From Lindgomyces ingoldianus (Eukaryota; Ascomycota; Dothideomycetes; Pleosporales; Lindgomycetaceae): DNA of 64,000 nt. Under the pieces are notes generated by a model. The model saw only the letters and a list, made by a program, of their open reading frames with translations. It was not told the DNA's origin and searched no databases. Location of the stretch: the NCBI RefSeq assembly GCF_010093535.1, contig NW_022985162.1, positions 3,012,637 through 3,076,636 on the forward strand. The letters are read 5' to 3'. This document shows, one piece after another, positions 59,900 to 64,000 of this stretch; the first letter of the stretch is position 1, and each line of letters starts with the position of its first letter. The translations under genes were made by a program, and so were the position numbers.

Positions 59900-61640
59900 G
59901 TTTGTGGTAACACGTCAAGTACAAAAGAATGTGAAGATGAGTAAATGAACGTCGGTGGGAATGTGTGTTGTACTGGAAATTGGGTAGGGTTTAACATCGT
60001 GAAGTTCCACAGCCTCAGGGGTATGCAGGCAACGAGCTGAATGCAGCTTTAGTTATTCCATCTTATTGTTGTCGCCGTCGACATATGCACGTCTCCACAG
60101 CGCGTATGGATTGGTTGGCAAAACTGAAGGATTCAAGCCTCGAAAGCCACAGACCGGTCACAAGCCGGGGGTCGAAAGAAAAACCACAGATTCGCCTAAA
60201 CGGGAGATTTCAGGTCCGAGATCTCCTGATGGTAATCCGGTGCGTCAATATTCAGACTTATCCTTGTAACTGGATGGCTGGGTTTCGCAAAATTGAGCAG
60301 ATCATATCCTCAGCTGCATCATGGTCATGACGCCACCGGACTGTCTTAAGATCCTTGGCCGGAGAGACCAGTTAAAACCTATGAGATAATGAGTGCGTTG
60401 CGATACGGGTTTAGGAGGGATTGCCATAGTGGTAGGAGCACGGTTTCTAAACCCTTGGCGGCGTTACGTGGACTGCACGTTACCGCCTTGAGCTGCTCAT
60501 TGGTAAGGAATTCTACAGCCTGCTAAAAAGTTACGGAAACCAGAGAGATATTTTAGAAGCATACAAGCTCCTACCATCAGACCCTCCCATGTGAGCCGAC
60601 ATGTAGCAGCTCGAACAAGAAACTAGATTTCTATAAAGGAAAGTCTAGTCGATATGTGAAGAGCGCAACCTACTTATAGGTAGCCTCTCCATGGGACAGA
60701 CTTGTAGCGGCTTTGAGATGATAAGACTCCCACAAAACAACAGAAAATATTGCTTTGCATGGAATACGGAACTATGAGGTAGATGATAGAGTGAGAGACT
60801 GAAGGTGAGATCAAACAATGCGATTAGACCCATAGTATGGAAATTTTGGATATAACGTATGAAGCGGAGGCATAGTTGTTGAGAGAAAGGAGAAGAGAAT
60901 GGGAGGAGATTCGGGAAGGCTACGCACGAGCCTTCGGACTTAAGATCTCCGAACGGATCTATTTAGAAGACGATAGTTCCGCGACCCTTCACACCTCTCC
61001 ATCGCGTTCCGCGCATCCTAGCTGTGCATTAGGACTATCAATTCTCTTCAAGACCTTCCTCATCAAATTTCTCTCACCCGCGTCAGTGGCCCGTTCAGTG
61101 CGTCAATCTCCACTCCTCAGGGGTTTCTTTCCCTGTCTTCATACTGCCTCGGTTGTTCACTGAGATCGCCCAACCTCACACCATCCGTCATTAGTGGGTT
61201 GTTAACAATGTCAACCATGGAAATAACTCGAAACCGCTGCCCTCGGGCTTCCCGTTTCCAAATATGTTAGTTTCCATGAACAGTTTAGCTAAGTGTGGGG
61301 ACGACACTTGTCATGATGACGACTGCGAGTTGCCGATGTTATGCTCCCCGTCCTAGATCTTCCTGCATCTTAGTCTAGAGTTCATTAAAATCCTGCCCGT
61401 GCTTATCTTCATGCCACACTCGTACGATATCAACTTATAAATCACGATGCGAAGCTAGAAGCAGCACCCGAGGGATCGATATCCGTCCCGCCACGTCCCG
61501 TATGCATAGTCGATCGGTAGTTCATTCAAGCTTTCTTAAGGAGCTTCATTGAGGTCTTGCACTCTCTGAAAGGTGTGGGCGCCTTACAAGTCGAAACAGT
61601 TCTTCCGGGCCTTTTCCAGAAGGAAAACTCCTGAAGACGA
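59900..61640. other. Intergenic region
   Basis: Promoter of the secreted-protein gene on the left. 60.3-61.5 kb has only short frames and no recognised domain. The missing 5' exons of the aquaporin would be expected in the last 500 bp but were not found. Confidence 0.45.
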
Positions 61641-61659
61641 CAAAGCGTTTGCCGTTAAT

Positions 61660-62692
61660 CATCAGGAGTGTTGACATATCGTATAGTGTATCCCGGTATC
61701 GCTTCGACGGCATCCTTCTTTTTGAACGAAACGGAACCGGCTTTCGGATCGCTCCTCCAGATAGGTTTGGTAAATAAATGCAGTTAGAACTCCTTCTGCG
61801 CAGTGTATTGAATCCTAATAGGCATATGCATTCGGCATTGCTTTCGCCATCATTACCTGCGCACCTACTTCGGGTGGGCATTTCAATCCCGCCATCACGC
61901 TTTGCTTTGCCTTCTGGCAAGGCTTTCCATGGAAGAAGGTCCTGTATTATCTCTTTGCGCAAATTTTCGGGGCCTTCATGGCTGGATTGGTCCTGATGGG
62001 CCAATACCACGAACAAATTTCGGCTTTTACTACGAGATCTATCGCCGCAGGAAAGGGAACTGTCTACAACGGTGGTCCAGCGAGTATTCTCTGTACCTTT
62101 CCTGGGGAAACTCAGAATAACCTTGGATATCTCTTCCTTATCGAATGGTTCGTTGATAGCTTCATCGTAAGTCCACCCGTATATGTATTCAGATATTCTT
62201 GGCCACCCAGAGACTGAGAGTTGATTAGGGCATCGTAATTTGGGCCTCACTTGACCCAGCCAATCCATTCGTATCCCCACATTCAGCGCCCTTTGTTATT
62301 GGTCTTGCATATGCGAAGTACGCCATCCTCCCCCTATAGCTGACCGTCCGCTGACATTCGGTAGTATGATATGGGGCTTCGCAAATATATACATTTCAAC
62401 CAATCTTGCTCGTGATCTCGGCACTCGAATCGTAGCTGCTATCTGGTTTGGCGGTGAAGCCTTCTCTTACAAGAACTATAGCTGGATCGCTATGCTTGTG
62501 AATATCCCAGCGACCTTCTTTGCGACGGCGTACTATGAATTTCTTATGAGAGATAGCTTGAAGAAAATTGGAAAGGGGAATGCGGTTAATGCGGGTGGTG
62601 AGGTGGGCTTGGCGAAGCACCTGAGTAAGACAGGCTGGCCGATCGAGGACGGAGCAACAGAGGTTTTGAGGAAGCAAGAGACGAATGTTTAG
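61660..62692 (+). CDS. Aquaporin (MIP family), 5' end unclear
   Basis: Exons ending at 61769, then 61822-62166, 62229-62317 and 62365-62692, join in phase. Visible family marks are VYPGIASTASFFLNE, CAPTSGGHFNPAITLCFAFWQ (first NPA box), FAQIFGAFMAGLVLMGQY, and the second half-helix with NLARDLGTRI in place of the canonical NPAR/NTARD. VNIPATFFATAYYEFL forms the last helix and a polar tail ends the protein. Channels of this group pass water, glycerol or other small neutral solutes across the plasma membrane. The first transmembrane helix appears truncated: upstream of about 61660 the frame meets TAA, and no exon supplying the N-terminus is found. The gene may be 5'-truncated or have a diverged first exon. 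Confidence 0.72.
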
Positions 62693-63735
62693 TTGCGGGT
62701 TGAATGGCAAGGCTTGGCTGGTAACCTTGTTTGATAGGGTTGGGAGGGGAATCTGTATGTATACAAGCTCCTGCCGGAGTCATTTCTACCTTGGGCGAAG
62801 TTGTGTGCAGTGGATGAAAGCGGGAATTTTGGGAGGGATTTTGGGGAGGTATACAATATATGAATCAAGATAGCCGACTTGGTCACTCTAAGGTTTACTT
62901 ATCTTCGGACAGTGAATACCTAGGGCCTTGGTACTTTTGGTTAGTCAGCATCACTACTCGCCTGGGGATAGGCTGCTCCCAGGCTTGCTGCCTAGTTACG
63001 TTCGTTCTCTCCTCTCTACATTAGATGTAACCCGGAAGGCTCTCCGGTTAACTCAAGACCTGGATCCTCTCGCCTGTATATATACTACATGGCCCCTCAG
63101 TCTCATCACAACACAATACATTGCTTCACAAATGCTCTTTTACCCCCTTCCAAGCTGATATAAGGGGATAGTTTTAGCCTCGTAATCCTGTTATACTCAT
63201 AGCTTCTCACGATACTCACTCATTTGCGCAGTCAGTGCCATCAAACGCTGCGACTTCGGTACAATCACTTCTCAAACGTTCTGATGTAATTCACGCCTAG
63301 GTCGCACGTTTGTCCATGTGATGCGCCCTGGGACCTAATGTGGAACATAGCAGGGGTAATTTAGGATATATATTGGCACCCTGCTCGACGCTCCTCCCAA
63401 TTCTAGCTACAGATTTGATGGGCAGACTCTACTCCAGTCATGTTCCGCATTGACAGTAGGCCACGAAGTCGGCGCTTAGGCGCTGACCCGAACGTCCAGG
63501 GTCTTGGTTGGGATCTTTTCTAGTCTGTTGTTAGAGAAAGTCTTAGGGAGGATCTAAGGGTCTCTAAGGGCGAATGCAGCAAATTGGCGAAATCCTATTC
63601 TCTAGACTAAGTAAACAAGGTGACTAAATTTATTAGCCATAATAATATTATTCTAAAAGAAAGAAAAGATCCAATAGACTACCAAATACCTTCTCCTTGT
63701 ATTACACATGTACGGGTTTATTTAAAGGGCTGTGA
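62693..63735. other. AT-rich intergenic region
   Basis: Short frames only. From 63.3 kb the sequence is AT-rich with many stops in all frames. No gene is supported. Confidence 0.45.
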
Positions 63736-64000
63736 CTACGGCGCGTTACGATGCTTCTGCACTAGGGGTTTTTTTTGGCTATCTATCCTACCATTGGCGC
63801 TGGTGTTTAGCATAGATATCGTTGGGGTCGAAGGTTTGAATGAGCTGGTGATTGCTAAGGATACAACCAATCGGCTTATCATGGACGAAACAAAGACGAG
63901 CGTCATCAAGGCAATTGCAAAAACATATACCGACAACGAAGGGGGACTCTTCTTTAGTGCTGATTCCATCATGAGAGAAGTGAAGGACAACTCCTTTTGT
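63736..64000 (+). CDS. Possible AAA+ ATPase fragment cut by window edge
   Basis: The plus strand is open to the window end. It reads VEGLNELVIAKDTTNRLI, then KTSVIKAIAKTYTDNEGG and FSADSI. The order recalls the segment just upstream of the Walker A motif in fungal AAA+ proteins, but the P-loop itself would lie beyond 64000. A competing minus ORF (63736-63990) covers the same DNA. Partial and tentative. Confidence 0.3.

Noticed and set aside
61546..62280. 244-codon minus ORF
   Set aside because: It lies antisense to the aquaporin exons, whose NPA box and splice sites are clear.

Overview
This is nuclear DNA of a filamentous ascomycete (Pezizomycotina; the gene repertoire fits a Leotiomycetes/Helotiales-like fungus, but that rank is inference). 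The grounds are short GT-AG introns of about 45-130 nt with CTAA(C/T)-type branch points, and fungal families such as PTH11-like rhodopsin-domain receptors, HET, 2EXR, DUF6601, DUF6914, NLR-type STAND proteins and the PC4/Sub1 coactivator. Genes are dispersed on both strands. No rRNA, tRNA or CRISPR array was recognised. Several loci carry nonsense changes of the C-to-T / G-to-A kind expected from RIP, plus single-base frameshifts.

Layout. 0.5-2.0 kb (-): a six-exon 7-TM rhodopsin-domain protein. 4.0-5.9 kb (+): a large multi-pass membrane protein with an overlapping upstream ORF. 6.7-7.4 kb (+): a single-TM protein with a 9-residue tandem repeat. 9.05-12.3 kb (-): a DDHD/PA-PLA1 lipase, divergent from a 2EXR protein at 12.8-14.1 kb (+). 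14.1-15.6 kb: degenerate coding pieces. 16.4-17.5 kb (-): a MARVEL-like four-TM protein. 18.5-20.3 kb (-): a membrane-anchored arylsulfotransferase-fold protein.

22-31.4 kb is the most unusual block. Two decayed NLR-like genes (alpha/beta-hydrolase, NB-ARC, TPR) point away from each other around an intact DUF6601 membrane protein. An intact HET-domain gene follows at 41.8-44.3 kb. Between them lie a sugar-lactone-oxidase-type flavoenzyme (32.6-34.9 kb), a cytochrome P450 (36.0-37.7 kb), a short F-box protein, and an AT-rich stretch with an LTR-like element (40.2-40.7 kb). NLR and HET proteins are the classical fungal non-self recognition and programmed cell death machinery, so this reads as a decaying allorecognition island; that is inference.

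46.9-62.7 kb holds an F-box protein, a RING-like zinc-binding protein, an SDR and a dienelactone hydrolase in tandem, a DUF6914 protein, a broken aminoglycoside-phosphotransferase-like kinase, the intact PC4/Sub1 coactivator, a 689-residue secreted Cys-rich protein and an aquaporin with an unclear 5' end. The right edge may cut through an AAA+ ATPase gene.

All splice models were made by eye from reading-frame continuity, GT-AG sites and family resemblance. Exon coordinates add up to open frames but have no transcript support.
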